From positions 54,493 through 118,492 of the forward strand of contig JANOCD010000058.1 in NCBI GenBank assembly GCA_031411995.1: 64,000 nucleotides of DNA, given 5' to 3'. The translations under genes and the position numbers were made by a program. The notes beneath the pieces were generated by a model that worked only from the letters and a program-made list of their open reading frames with translations, was not told where the DNA came from and did not search any database. Within the stretch, counting starts at the first letter, position 1. The number at the start of each line of letters is the position of its first letter. This DNA comes from Rudanella sp031411995 (GTDB lineage Bacteria > Bacteroidota > Bacteroidia > Cytophagales > Spirosomataceae). This document shows, in pieces, positions 15,849 through 23,467 of this stretch.

Positions 15849-16898
15849 CTACACGTTCTTCCCGGCCAATTGCCCGCAGGCTGCGTCGATGTCTTTGCCC
15901 CGGCTCCGGCGCACGTTCACGATGACACCCCGGCTGTCTAAGAAGCTGGCAAATTTGTCGAGGGTTTGCGGGTCGGTGTTGGTGAAGTTGGCTTCGGCAA
16001 TCGGGTTATATTCAATGATGTTGACTTTGGCCGGTACACGCTTCGTGAACTCCCATAACTCCTTGGCATCCTGCAAGGTATCGTTGAAATTATAGAAAAC
16101 AATGTATTCAAACGTAACGCGGGTGCCGGTTTTTCTGTAAAAATAAGTCAGCGATTCGGCCAGGTTATCAAGCGAGTTGCTCTCATTGATCGGCATAATC
16201 TGATCGCGTTTCTGGTCGTTGGCCGCGTGCAGCGAAAGCGCGAGGTTAAACTTCACTTCGTCGTCGCCCAATTGTTTGATCATCTTGGCAATGCCCGCCG
16301 TGGAAACCGTAATCCGCTTCGGCGACATATTCAGGCCATCCGGCGAGGTGATCCGATCCACCGACTCCAACACGTTTTTATAATTTAAAAGCGGCTCGCC
16401 CATACCCATATAGACAATGTTGGTGAGGGGCGCGTCGAAGTTAGTTTTGGCCTGCCGGTCGATGGCCACCACCTGATCGTAAATCTCAGCCGCGTCGAGA
16501 TTGCGCTTCCGATCCATGTAGCCAGTCGCGCAAAACTTGCAGGTCAGCGAACACCCCACCTGACTCGACACGCAGGCCGTCATCCGATCCTGATCATCGC
16601 TACGAAGTGACGGAATCAAGACACCCTCCACCAAATTGCCATCGAACAGCCGAAACGACGATTTAATGGTGCCATCGTTGCTGCGTTGCTCGGTCGAAAC
16701 AGTCAGCGGGCGAATGTCGAACGCACCTTCGAGTTTCTCGCGCAGGGGCAACGACAGGTTGCTCATCTGCCCAAACGTGTGCGCCGACTTTTTCCAAAGC
16801 CATTCATGCACCTGTTTGGCCCGAAAGCCCTGTTCGCCATTCTGCGTGAACCAGTCTTTGAGTTGCCCGGCTGTAAGTTTACGGATGTCCTGTTTCAT
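15849..16898 (-). CDS. rlmN: dual-specificity RNA methyltransferase RlmN
   Basis: This radical-SAM enzyme makes 2-methyladenosine at A2503 of 23S rRNA and A37 of some tRNAs. The 349-residue protein has the iron-sulfur motif C116-x3-C120-x2-C123, GMGEPLLNY for SAM contact, the conserved LVEGVLIP segment, and Cys341 near the end (DAACGQLAG), the residue that is methylated in the mechanism. The length is normal. The start overlaps the end of the CvpA gene by 20 bases, so the two are cotranscribed. Confidence 0.95.
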   Translation of the reverse strand: MKQDIRKLTAGQLKDWFTQNGEQGFRAKQVHEWLWKKSAHTFGQMSNLSLPLREKLEGAFDIRPLTVSTEQRSNDGTIKSSFRLFDGNLVEGVLIPSLRSDDQDRMTACVSSQVGCSLTCKFCATGYMDRKRNLDAAEIYDQVVAIDRQAKTNFDAPLTNIVYMGMGEPLLNYKNVLESVDRITSPDGLNMSPKRITVSTAGIAKMIKQLGDDEVKFNLALSLHAANDQKRDQIMPINESNSLDNLAESLTYFYRKTGTRVTFEYIVFYNFNDTLQDAKELWEFTKRVPAKVNIIEYNPIAEANFTNTDPQTLDKFASFLDSRGVIVNVRRSRGKDIDAACGQLAGKNV

Positions 16899-17409
16899 TG
16901 AATCTTTTTCCTGCCTCTAATCCCTTTGGCACCCATACGGCAGCCACGTCCATTACTTTGGGGGCAATGGGCCGAATCAGGGGGTATAAACGGGTATCTT
17001 TGGTTTGTTGGGGGGGCATCTGAACGCCCATATAACTGAACAGCCAGAACAACACACTAATTCCAAACACCCACGTAAAGATGCCCACTGCGGCCCCCGC
17101 CAGCCGGTCAAAACTGCCGAGTAGCGTTTGCCGCAGCGATTGCCGCAGCGAATAGCCCATGCGGTTGATCATGAACACGACCGGAAAAAAAATCAACGAG
17201 AAGCCTAACCAGGGCAAAAACTTCCGGGCCAGATCGCGGCTGATGTAAGGCGACAACAAATCAATGCCAAATCCCAGAAACTTGAGACCGACGACCATTG
17301 CCACCACAAACGCAATCACGGCGATAATCTCCACCAACAAACCTTTGCGGTAGCCGTTCCAGGCTCCCCAAATCAGCGGCACGAGAATAAGAATGTCGAG
17401 GGTCTTCAA
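16879..17409 (-). CDS. CvpA-family membrane protein
   Basis: This 176-residue integral membrane protein has about four helices: LDILILVPLIWGAWNGY, IIAVIAFVVAMVVGL, LGFSLIFFPVVFMI and GAAVGIFTWVFGISVLFWLF. The RKGLLVEI segment after helix 1 and the RLAGAAVGI segment are typical of CvpA, known from colicin V production in Escherichia coli; the cellular role in Bacteroidota is not settled. The start is taken as TTG at 17407-17409, which gives the usual N-terminus LKTLDIL. A longer frame from ATG at 17472 would add 21 residues encoded entirely by the AAAGAGTG repeat, which seems unlikely to be native. It overlaps rlmN downstream. Confidence 0.85.
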   Translation of the reverse strand: MKTLDILILVPLIWGAWNGYRKGLLVEIIAVIAFVVAMVVGLKFLGFGIDLLSPYISRDLARKFLPWLGFSLIFFPVVFMINRMGYSLRQSLRQTLLGSFDRLAGAAVGIFTWVFGISVLFWLFSYMGVQMPPQQTKDTRLYPLIRPIAPKVMDVAAVWVPKGLEAGKRFNETGHP

Positions 17410-17490
17410 GTGAAAGAGTGAAAGAGTGAAAGAGTGAAAGAGCGAAATCGTGATTGGCGAACGGTTGATCACGCTTTCGCTCTTTCACTC
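17410..17490. repeat. AAAGAGTG-type stuttering inverted repeat, copy 1
   Basis: Tandem TGAAAGAG units at 17410-17445 lead into the arm 17432-17454, which pairs with 17468-17490 (21 of 23 positions) around a 13-base loop. One end abuts the CvpA start codon and the other overlaps the YqeY stop codon. Confidence 0.85.
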
Positions 17491-17941
17491 ATTGTAAAAG
17501 TGTTTTAACCAGTGTCGAAACCACTTTTCCCTCGGCGAGACCGGCGAGTTCTTTGGTAGCTACACCCATCACTTTGCCCATGTCGGAGGGGGCTTTGGCA
17601 CCCACGCGGGTAATGATTTCCTGAAGTTTGGCACGTATTTCTTCCTCCGTTAGCTGCTTGGGCAGGTATTTCTCGATGACGGCGATTTCGGCTTCTTCGG
17701 TAGCCAACAGATCGGCGCGGTTTTGCTGACGGAAAATATCGGCGGAGTCTTTGCGCTGCTTCACGGCTTTAGTGAGCAGTTTCAGTTCCTCTTCAGGCTT
17801 AAGACCATCGGGACCGGCACCTTCTTTGGTTTCATCAATCAAAATCATCGACTTAATGGCGCGAAGGGCACGGAGTCGGTCGGTTTCGCGGGCGAGCATG
17901 GCCTGCTTAATATCAGCGTCTATTTGTTGTTTGAGAGACAT
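17489..17941 (-). CDS. GatB/YqeY domain protein
   Basis: A 150-residue soluble protein composed of the YqeY helical domain that forms the tail of GatB. Recognisable parts are the N-terminal helix LKQQIDADIKQAMLARETDR, LRAIKSMILIDETKEG, the helix IAVIEKYLPKQLTEEEIRA and the end KVMGVATKELAGLAEGK. The domain contacts tRNA in the amidotransferase, but the free protein has no firmly established role. Repeat elements of the same type sit at both ends of the gene: copy 1 overlaps its stop and copy 2 begins at the base after its ATG. Confidence 0.9.
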   Translation of the reverse strand: MSLKQQIDADIKQAMLARETDRLRALRAIKSMILIDETKEGAGPDGLKPEEELKLLTKAVKQRKDSADIFRQQNRADLLATEEAEIAVIEKYLPKQLTEEEIRAKLQEIITRVGAKAPSDMGKVMGVATKELAGLAEGKVVSTLVKTLLQ

Positions 17942-18035
17942 AGAGTGAAAGAGCGAAAGTGTGAGGAGACGAAGTTGTGGAAAGCCAAAGATGCGCCGAT
18001 AGGCACTCTTTCACTCTTTCGCTCTTTCACTCTTT
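17942..18035. repeat. AAAGAGTG-type stuttering inverted repeat, copy 2
   Basis: AGAGTGAAAGAGCGAAAG (from 17942) pairs with the CTTTCGCTCTTTCACTCT run ending at 18035, around a 40-base loop. It fills nearly all of the space between the divergent YqeY and DinB genes, and the DinB -7 box starts 13 bases beyond it. Confidence 0.8.
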
Positions 18036-18047
18036 AGACAAAGGTAC

Positions 18048-18055
18048 TACTTTTG
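18048..18055 (+). promoter_or_regulatory. -7 box upstream of the DinB gene
   Basis: TACTTTTG, an exact TAnnTTTG match 50 bases before the ATG at 18106. The -33 position falls in the end of the neighbouring repeat and shows no TTG. Confidence 0.45.
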
Positions 18056-18105
18056 GTAAAGGCTTGCCAACTGGTGGGTCTTCTTAAAACCTGCCAACAA
18101 TTCAC

Positions 18106-18645
18106 ATGACAATTCCCAAACTACAACAACACATTGCCGACCGCTGTCAGGCGTTCGTTACTTTTGCCGAACCCCTCTCCGATGCCGATTTTTCCAAACC
18201 GTTGGCCAACGATAAATGGTCGGTTGCAGAGCATCTTCAACACCTGTATCTGACAGCGCGGCCTGTAGCACGGGTGTTGGGTGGCCCGCGTGAGTTTCTG
18301 GCTCAGTTTGGCCAAGCGACCCAACCGTCGCGCTCCTATGAACAGTTGCAGGCCGATTACAAAAATGGCCTGTCTGCTACCGGAATCAAAGCCCCGGCCA
18401 ACATGAGTGCCCGCCCTGAAGACCTTACTGACCGGGCGGCTTTAATGGAGCGGTATGGTCAGGTGCATCAGGCTGTAGCCGATTCCCTCGCCAACTGGAC
18501 AGAGGAAGAACTGGAAACCTACCTGATTCCGCACCCCGCTATTGGGATGCTCACCGCCCGCGAGATGGCCTACTTCACCGCCTTTCACATTGACCACCAC
18601 CTGGAGCCAACGAAGGCAAGAGTACTTAATGATAGCGTAGCATAA
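18106..18645 (+). CDS. DinB-family metal-dependent four-helix protein
   Basis: A 179-residue cytoplasmic protein with the DinB/YfiT-like four-helix layout. His residues in KWSVAEHLQHLYL and in AFHIDHHLEP form the expected three-His metal site. Some relatives are thiol transferases (bacillithiol or mycothiol) and many are unassigned. Nothing here shows the substrate. The gene stands divergent to YqeY and 47 bases before engB, which has its own -7 box. Confidence 0.8.
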   Translation: MTIPKLQQHIADRCQAFVTFAEPLSDADFSKPLANDKWSVAEHLQHLYLTARPVARVLGGPREFLAQFGQATQPSRSYEQLQADYKNGLSATGIKAPANMSARPEDLTDRAALMERYGQVHQAVADSLANWTEEELETYLIPHPAIGMLTAREMAYFTAFHIDHHLEPTKARVLNDSVA

Positions 18646-18659
18646 TGATGCGAAGCCCG

Positions 18660-18667
18660 TAACTTTG
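18660..18667 (+). promoter_or_regulatory. -7 box upstream of engB
   Basis: TAACTTTG matches TAnnTTTG exactly and lies 25 bases before the ATG, suggesting a very short leader. No matching -33 TTG is seen. Confidence 0.45.
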
Positions 18668-18692
18668 CAACAGTGTCAATCCTGTAGTCAAC

Positions 18693-19325
18693 ATGCAAGT
18701 TAAATCCGCTGAATTTCTCGTTAGTAATACCGATCTGGACAAATGCCCCCGTCCCGACAAACCCGAATATGCCTTTATTGGCCGTTCCAACGTCGGGAAA
18801 TCGTCGCTGATCAATATGCTGGTGAGTCGGCATGGGCTGGCCAAAACGTCGGGAACGCCGGGCAAGACCCAGCTTGTTAACCACTTTCTCATTAATAAAG
18901 AGTGGTATCTGGTCGATTTGCCGGGCTATGGATTCGCGCAGGTAGGCAAGGGAACCCGCGCCGGGTTTGCCCGCATGATCGACGCTTATTTGACCACCCG
19001 CCCCAATTTGCTCTGCACATTTGTCTTGATTGACGGGCGAATTGCTCCCCAAAAAATCGACCTCGATTTCATCACCCGCCTGGGCGAACAGGGGATTCCA
19101 TTTGTACTGGTGTTTACCAAAACAGAGAAGATCAAGTCGGGTGGGCAGCAAATGATGCAGGATCGTTATAAGGCCGCTTTGCAGGAAATGGGTTGGGAGG
19201 AAATCCCCCAAATGTTCATCACATCGGCTTCGAGCCGGGCCGGACAAAAAGAATTGCTTGATTTTATTGAGCCGCTAAACCAGGCATTTGAAGTGCCCAA
19301 ATTGCCAGGAGACCGGCCTTTCTAA
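18693..19325 (+). CDS. engB: ribosome biogenesis GTP-binding protein EngB/YsxC
   Basis: A 210-residue GTPase needed for large ribosomal subunit assembly. The G1 loop is residues 30-37 (GRSNVGKS), the G2 Thr lies in KTSGTPGKTQ, G3 is DLPGYGFA and G4 is TKTEK; a G5-like TSASS occurs in the FITSASSRAGQ segment. The length is usual. The sulfatase gene starts 21 bases downstream on the same strand, so read-through is likely although the functions are unrelated. Confidence 0.95.
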   Translation: MQVKSAEFLVSNTDLDKCPRPDKPEYAFIGRSNVGKSSLINMLVSRHGLAKTSGTPGKTQLVNHFLINKEWYLVDLPGYGFAQVGKGTRAGFARMIDAYLTTRPNLLCTFVLIDGRIAPQKIDLDFITRLGEQGIPFVLVFTKTEKIKSGGQQMMQDRYKAALQEMGWEEIPQMFITSASSRAGQKELLDFIEPLNQAFEVPKLPGDRPF

Positions 19326-19346
19326 ATACCTCTTCCAAATAACGCC

Positions 19347-20816
19347 ATGTTGCTTAAACCTGCTTCCTCCCTCCTATCGCTGCTCGTTTTGCTGATTGTG
19401 TCCACCGTATTAATCAGCCCAACAGCCCCGAAACGGCCTCCGAATGTAGTGTTGATTTTTATGGACGATATGGGCTATGGCGATTTGTCGTGCTATGGTG
19501 CATTGGGCTATACCACGCCCAACATTGACCGGCTGGGCAGTGAAGGCACCCGGTTCACCAACTTTCTGACCACGCAAGCCGTTTGCACCGCGTCGCGGGC
19601 GGCCCTGCTGACGGGTTGTTATCCTAACCGCCTGAGTTTGTCGGGTGCGCTGATGCCCTGGGCCACCAATGGGCTGCATCCCGACGAAGAAACATTGGCC
19701 GAACTCCTCCGCGAACGCGGCTATGCAACTGGCGCATTTGGCAAATGGCACCTCGGCCATCACCCCGACTTTTTACCCCGCCAACAGGGTTTCGACGAGT
19801 ATTTCGGACTCCCCTACTCCAACGATATGTGGCCCGTGAATGACGAAGGAACGCCAGCCACGTCGGGGCAAAAAGGCCGCTTCCCGTTGCTGCCGATGAT
19901 CGACGGAGACTCGCCGGTGGACACCATCCGCACCATTGCCGACCAGGATCAACTAACCAAACGACTCACCGAACGGGCCGTTGGATTCATCAACAAACAC
20001 CGAACGGGTAAGCCCTTTTTCCTATATTTTCCGCATTCGATGCCCCACGTACCGATTGCAGCATCGGCCCGGTTCCGGGGGAAAACCGGGCAAGGTCTTT
20101 ATGCCGATGTGATGCAGGAGATCGACTGGTCGGTGAACGAGGTGATGAACACACTTAAAACCAACGGTTTAGACAAGAACACACTGGTCATTTTCACCAG
20201 TGACAACGGCCCGTGGCTGACCTACGGCGATCATGCCGGTTCGTCGGGAGGATTTCGGGAGGGGAAGGGAACAACCTACGAAGGGGGGCATCGCGTGCCG
20301 TGCCTGATTCGGTGGCCAGGCATGGTGCCAGCGGGCCGGGTTTGCAACCAGCTTCTAACCACCCTCGACCTGTTGCCGACTATTACCAGCGTGTGCGGAG
20401 CCAGACTCCCCAAGCGGCCCATCGACGGGGTAAACGCACTGGCTTTGCTCAAAGGCGACGAGAGTCATCCACCCCGAAAGGAGTTTTATTATTACTACCG
20501 CGCCAATAGTTTAGAGGCTGTTCGGCGGGAAAATTTCAAATTAGTGTTTGCCCACCCCGGTCGGCGCGACGAAGGCTACCCACTGGGAATGAACGGCTTG
20601 CGGGGCCAAAATACGGAAAACCACGGCACCGAAGCGGGCCTGTATGACCTCCGTCATGATCCCGGCGAACGCTACGACGTAAGCAAGCAATATCCCGAAC
20701 TGAAAAACGAATTGGAGGCCCTGGCCGAAAAAGCCCGCGCCGATCTGGGCGACGATATACAAAAACGAAAAGGAGCCAATGTTCGGGCTGGTGGGCAGTT
20801 CAGTGCCACCCGCTGA
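19347..20816 (+). CDS. exported type I sulfatase
   Basis: This 489-residue secreted hydrolase has a signal peptide (about residues 1-26) and the sulfatase core. Metal-binding D40-D41 lie in IFMDDMGYGD, and Cys80 in the pentapeptide CTASR is converted to formylglycine in this family. GKWHLGHH and FTSDNGPW supply further active-site residues. The sequence resembles arylsulfatase A-like enzymes, which release sulfate from aryl or carbohydrate esters; the substrate is not evident. The CxASR form can be matured by the aerobic FGE or by anSME, and neither maturase is in the window. It converges with the lytic transglycosylase gene, 3 bases between the ends. Confidence 0.92.
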   Translation: MLLKPASSLLSLLVLLIVSTVLISPTAPKRPPNVVLIFMDDMGYGDLSCYGALGYTTPNIDRLGSEGTRFTNFLTTQAVCTASRAALLTGCYPNRLSLSGALMPWATNGLHPDEETLAELLRERGYATGAFGKWHLGHHPDFLPRQQGFDEYFGLPYSNDMWPVNDEGTPATSGQKGRFPLLPMIDGDSPVDTIRTIADQDQLTKRLTERAVGFINKHRTGKPFFLYFPHSMPHVPIAASARFRGKTGQGLYADVMQEIDWSVNEVMNTLKTNGLDKNTLVIFTSDNGPWLTYGDHAGSSGGFREGKGTTYEGGHRVPCLIRWPGMVPAGRVCNQLLTTLDLLPTITSVCGARLPKRPIDGVNALALLKGDESHPPRKEFYYYYRANSLEAVRRENFKLVFAHPGRRDEGYPLGMNGLRGQNTENHGTEAGLYDLRHDPGERYDVSKQYPELKNELEALAEKARADLGDDIQKRKGANVRAGGQFSATR

Positions 20817-20819
20817 ATC

Positions 20820-22031
20820 CTATTGCACTTTCCAGCTCACTTCCCAATCGACTTTGGTTGTTTTGGGGAGATAAATGCCAGCCAGCCCCGTGTTTGGGTT
20901 CACAGCCAAAAGCGTTACGGGAACAATCGCCTTGGAAACCGACGAAACCATTTTTGTAGCCCGCAAATAAACGACGCCCCGTGCGTCGACGTCGTCTACT
21001 AGAGCATACAAAACATCGCCCGCTTTGAATTCGTCTTCGGCAATGGTCACGTTCTGCGTGAGTTTGAAAGCCCAGCGTTCGCCCACTTTGGGTTTGCCTG
21101 CTTTGAGTAATTTGGCGGTCACGTCGCCGGAAAACTCATTGCTGACCGACTTGCTGTTGTCCGACAGGAGCCGCACCAACACACTATCCATCACGGCGGC
21201 TTCGGGGCGGGTCGTGGCAAAAGGGTCGCTCTCGATGGGTGTGCCTGTCAGTTCGGGTTCGGTGTCGTTGAGCCACCCCATGCGTCGGGCCTGTTCGCGT
21301 TCCTGCTCATAGGGATTGCCGGACGAAGCCAGCAAACCACCGTCGGCCCTGTTCGCATAGAAACCCGCCCGGTTGAACAACTCTTTCATGGCCAATGCAC
21401 GGTAGAGGTAATAGCCAGTTTCTTCGTTCAGTGTCAGGGCGTAATAATCGCGGTGGCCCGCCTTGCGCACTTTGTTCTGAATCATGCCGACTCCCCCATT
21501 GTAGGCAGCCGCCACGAGCGTCCACGAGCCTAATTTTTTATACAGAAACTTGATATAGCGGGCAGCAGCCTCAGTCGATTTGCGCAGGTCTTTACGTTCA
21601 TCGGCGGGACCGTCGATTTTGAGACCCATGTCGCGGGCGGTCTCATCCATAAACTGCCAATAGCCCACGGCACCAGCGGTCGAAACGGCATCAGCTTTCC
21701 AGTTACTCTCGATCAGGGGCAAATATTTGAAATCGTTGGGGACGTTATGTTTAGCCAGAATCGGCTCAATAACGGCGAAATACGGCTGCGAACGTTGTTT
21801 GAGGGCACTCACATGTTTCAGATAACCACCACTATTGGCCAGAGCTGTTGCTAATTTCAGGGAGACAGCCGCCTGCTCCGTTGGCACCATTTCGCCACTG
21901 AAGTGCATTCGTCCGGCGAGGACCGGCTTTACTCGTGACTTCTGAGCCTGAACTGAAGAAAATGCAATAAGACAACTTATGAAAATGCTTATTCTTAGCC
22001 AGTTACAAAACTCATTTCTTTGATTCAGCAC
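20820..22031 (-). CDS. lytic transglycosylase with a C-terminal TraM-like domain (paralogue 1)
   Basis: The 403-residue exported protein cleaves peptidoglycan glycan strands. A signal segment ends near SVQAQ. The family-specific N-terminal motif MHFSGEMVP follows, and the SLT domain has catalytic Glu108 in LIESN, AGAVGYWQFM and AAAYNGGVGMIQ. The C-terminal 90 residues (KVGERWAFKL ... GLAGIYLP) repeat in the neighbouring paralogue at 22094. They look like the beta-rich C-terminal domain of conjugative TraM proteins; this is my reading of pattern only. The two paralogues are tandem with 62 bases between them and probably arose by duplication. Confidence 0.88.
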   Translation of the reverse strand: MLNQRNEFCNWLRISIFISCLIAFSSVQAQKSRVKPVLAGRMHFSGEMVPTEQAAVSLKLATALANSGGYLKHVSALKQRSQPYFAVIEPILAKHNVPNDFKYLPLIESNWKADAVSTAGAVGYWQFMDETARDMGLKIDGPADERKDLRKSTEAAARYIKFLYKKLGSWTLVAAAYNGGVGMIQNKVRKAGHRDYYALTLNEETGYYLYRALAMKELFNRAGFYANRADGGLLASSGNPYEQEREQARRMGWLNDTEPELTGTPIESDPFATTRPEAAVMDSVLVRLLSDNSKSVSNEFSGDVTAKLLKAGKPKVGERWAFKLTQNVTIAEDEFKAGDVLYALVDDVDARGVVYLRATKMVSSVSKAIVPVTLLAVNPNTGLAGIYLPKTTKVDWEVSWKVQ

Positions 22032-22093
22032 ACTTGTTTGGTTTGGTTGAACATAGACTCAACGAGAACAAGGTGGAAAGTGGTATAGTTCGA

Positions 22094-23308
22094 TTAAAGT
22101 ACTTTCCAGGTGGAAATCCAGCCTGCTTTCACCTGCTCCATATCGGGCAAACTGATCCCGATTCGCCCGGTTGAGGCATCTACTGCCGAGAGTGCCATAG
22201 TATAGGTTTCCCTGTTTTCTTTTGAATAGAGTTTGTCGCCCCGCAGGAACACCTTGTTCAGTTTGGGGTCGATATCTTCAACTATGGCATAAAGCACATC
22301 GCCCTGATCGACCGTTTTGCCATCGGCCATGCCATCGCGGGTGAGGTGAAAAACCCAAACCTGCCCCCGTTTCAGCACGCCAGCCTCGGCCAACCGCGCT
22401 TTTATACCCCCCCGAAACACATCGGCAGCATTCGGCAATGGGGTTTCCTGTTGGCGTTTGGCCGTGGCTGGGTTTGCAAGAACAGGCGCATTGGCAGCCA
22501 ATTCCGTTTCGGTAACAATCATCGACTCGGCGAGCAGGGGCTTATCTTCATCCAACATTGCCGGTGTTATATTCTCAAGCGGCTCACTGAGAGTTTTCCA
22601 GACATCGAGCGGCAGCACGGGCCGGTAACTGGCATAATTATCGAACAACTCCTTGAAGGCAATGATCCGGTAAAGGTATTTGCCGGTTTCAGCGTTCAGA
22701 TGGAGGTAATAATAATCGGATTCGCGTTGCCGCTTAATGCTTGACAGGAGGTTGCCGATGCCGTTGTTGTAGGCAGCAGCCGCCAATGTCCACGAGCCAA
22801 GCCGATTGTGCAGAAAGCGCAAATACCGGCAGGCTGCGTCGGTCGATTTCAGCAGGTGCTGCCGTTCATCATTCTGATTTTCAACGGTTAAGCCCAATTC
22901 TCGGGCCGTAGCAGGCATTAGTTGCCAATAGCCCATAGCCCCGGAACGCGACACCGCCTTGCCGCGTAGCGAACTCTCTACCAACGGCAAATATTTGAAA
23001 TCAGCAGGGATTTTGTACCGCTCCATGATTGGCTCGATAAGCGGGAAAAACGAGGCCGCCCGTTGGCGAATCTCGTATAGAGCCTGATTGTAGCTGGATC
23101 TTTGCACCAACGCCGATACCAACCGACGGGCAACAACCTCCTCGTGAACGGGCACGGCTTCTCCACAGAAAAAAACGGGGGGCAGGTTTGCCCAGGCTTC
23201 CAACTTATCGTCTATTACTTTGCCTGCATTTGCCGCTCCGTTGGTAACGGCATACGACGGTCGCAGGCTGGTCAAGGCGACCATCAACAACACTAAAAAC
23301 TGTTTCAT
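22094..23308 (-). CDS. lytic transglycosylase with a C-terminal TraM-like domain (paralogue 2)
   Basis: A 404-residue exported SLT-type murein hydrolase. The signal peptide ends near PSYA, the N-terminal motif VFFCGEAVPV follows, and catalytic Glu111 lies in VESSLRGKAVS, with SGAMGYWQLMPATAR and AAAYNNGIGNLL. A linker of about 60 residues leads to the same C-terminal domain as paralogue 1 (RGQVWVFHLTRDG ... TGRIGISLP). The third copy at 36215 shares the N-terminal motif but not this last domain. A 9-base inverted repeat (GTTAGTAGA/TCTACTAAC, 23339-23389) sits upstream and could be an operator. Confidence 0.88.
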   Translation of the reverse strand: MKQFLVLLMVALTSLRPSYAVTNGAANAGKVIDDKLEAWANLPPVFFCGEAVPVHEEVVARRLVSALVQRSSYNQALYEIRQRAASFFPLIEPIMERYKIPADFKYLPLVESSLRGKAVSRSGAMGYWQLMPATARELGLTVENQNDERQHLLKSTDAACRYLRFLHNRLGSWTLAAAAYNNGIGNLLSSIKRQRESDYYYLHLNAETGKYLYRIIAFKELFDNYASYRPVLPLDVWKTLSEPLENITPAMLDEDKPLLAESMIVTETELAANAPVLANPATAKRQQETPLPNAADVFRGGIKARLAEAGVLKRGQVWVFHLTRDGMADGKTVDQGDVLYAIVEDIDPKLNKVFLRGDKLYSKENRETYTMALSAVDASTGRIGISLPDMEQVKAGWISTWKVL

Positions 23309-23338
23309 CGTTACGGAAGGCCCGTTCTTATCTTATGG

Positions 23339-23389
23339 GTTAGTAGAATACACCACTAATCTTGTATGATTTGGGAGTACTCTACTAAC
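23339..23389. promoter_or_regulatory. inverted repeat upstream of a lytic transglycosylase gene
   Basis: GTTAGTAGA (23339-23347) and TCTACTAAC (23381-23389) are perfect complements 33 bases apart, about 30 bases upstream of the minus-strand start at 23308. No T-tract follows, so a protein site or looped leader is more likely than a terminator. Confidence 0.3.
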
Positions 23390-23467
23390 TTAGACGATGA
23401 AAAGTCGGGACGTAACGAGAATGTCAGTACATAATTTGTTTTACTAGTAGGATCACCTTTCCACGGT

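Noticed and set aside
17410..18035. Repeat runs as a CRISPR array
   Set aside because: The units are only 8 bases with no unique spacers between them, they invert into a hairpin, and no cas genes are present.
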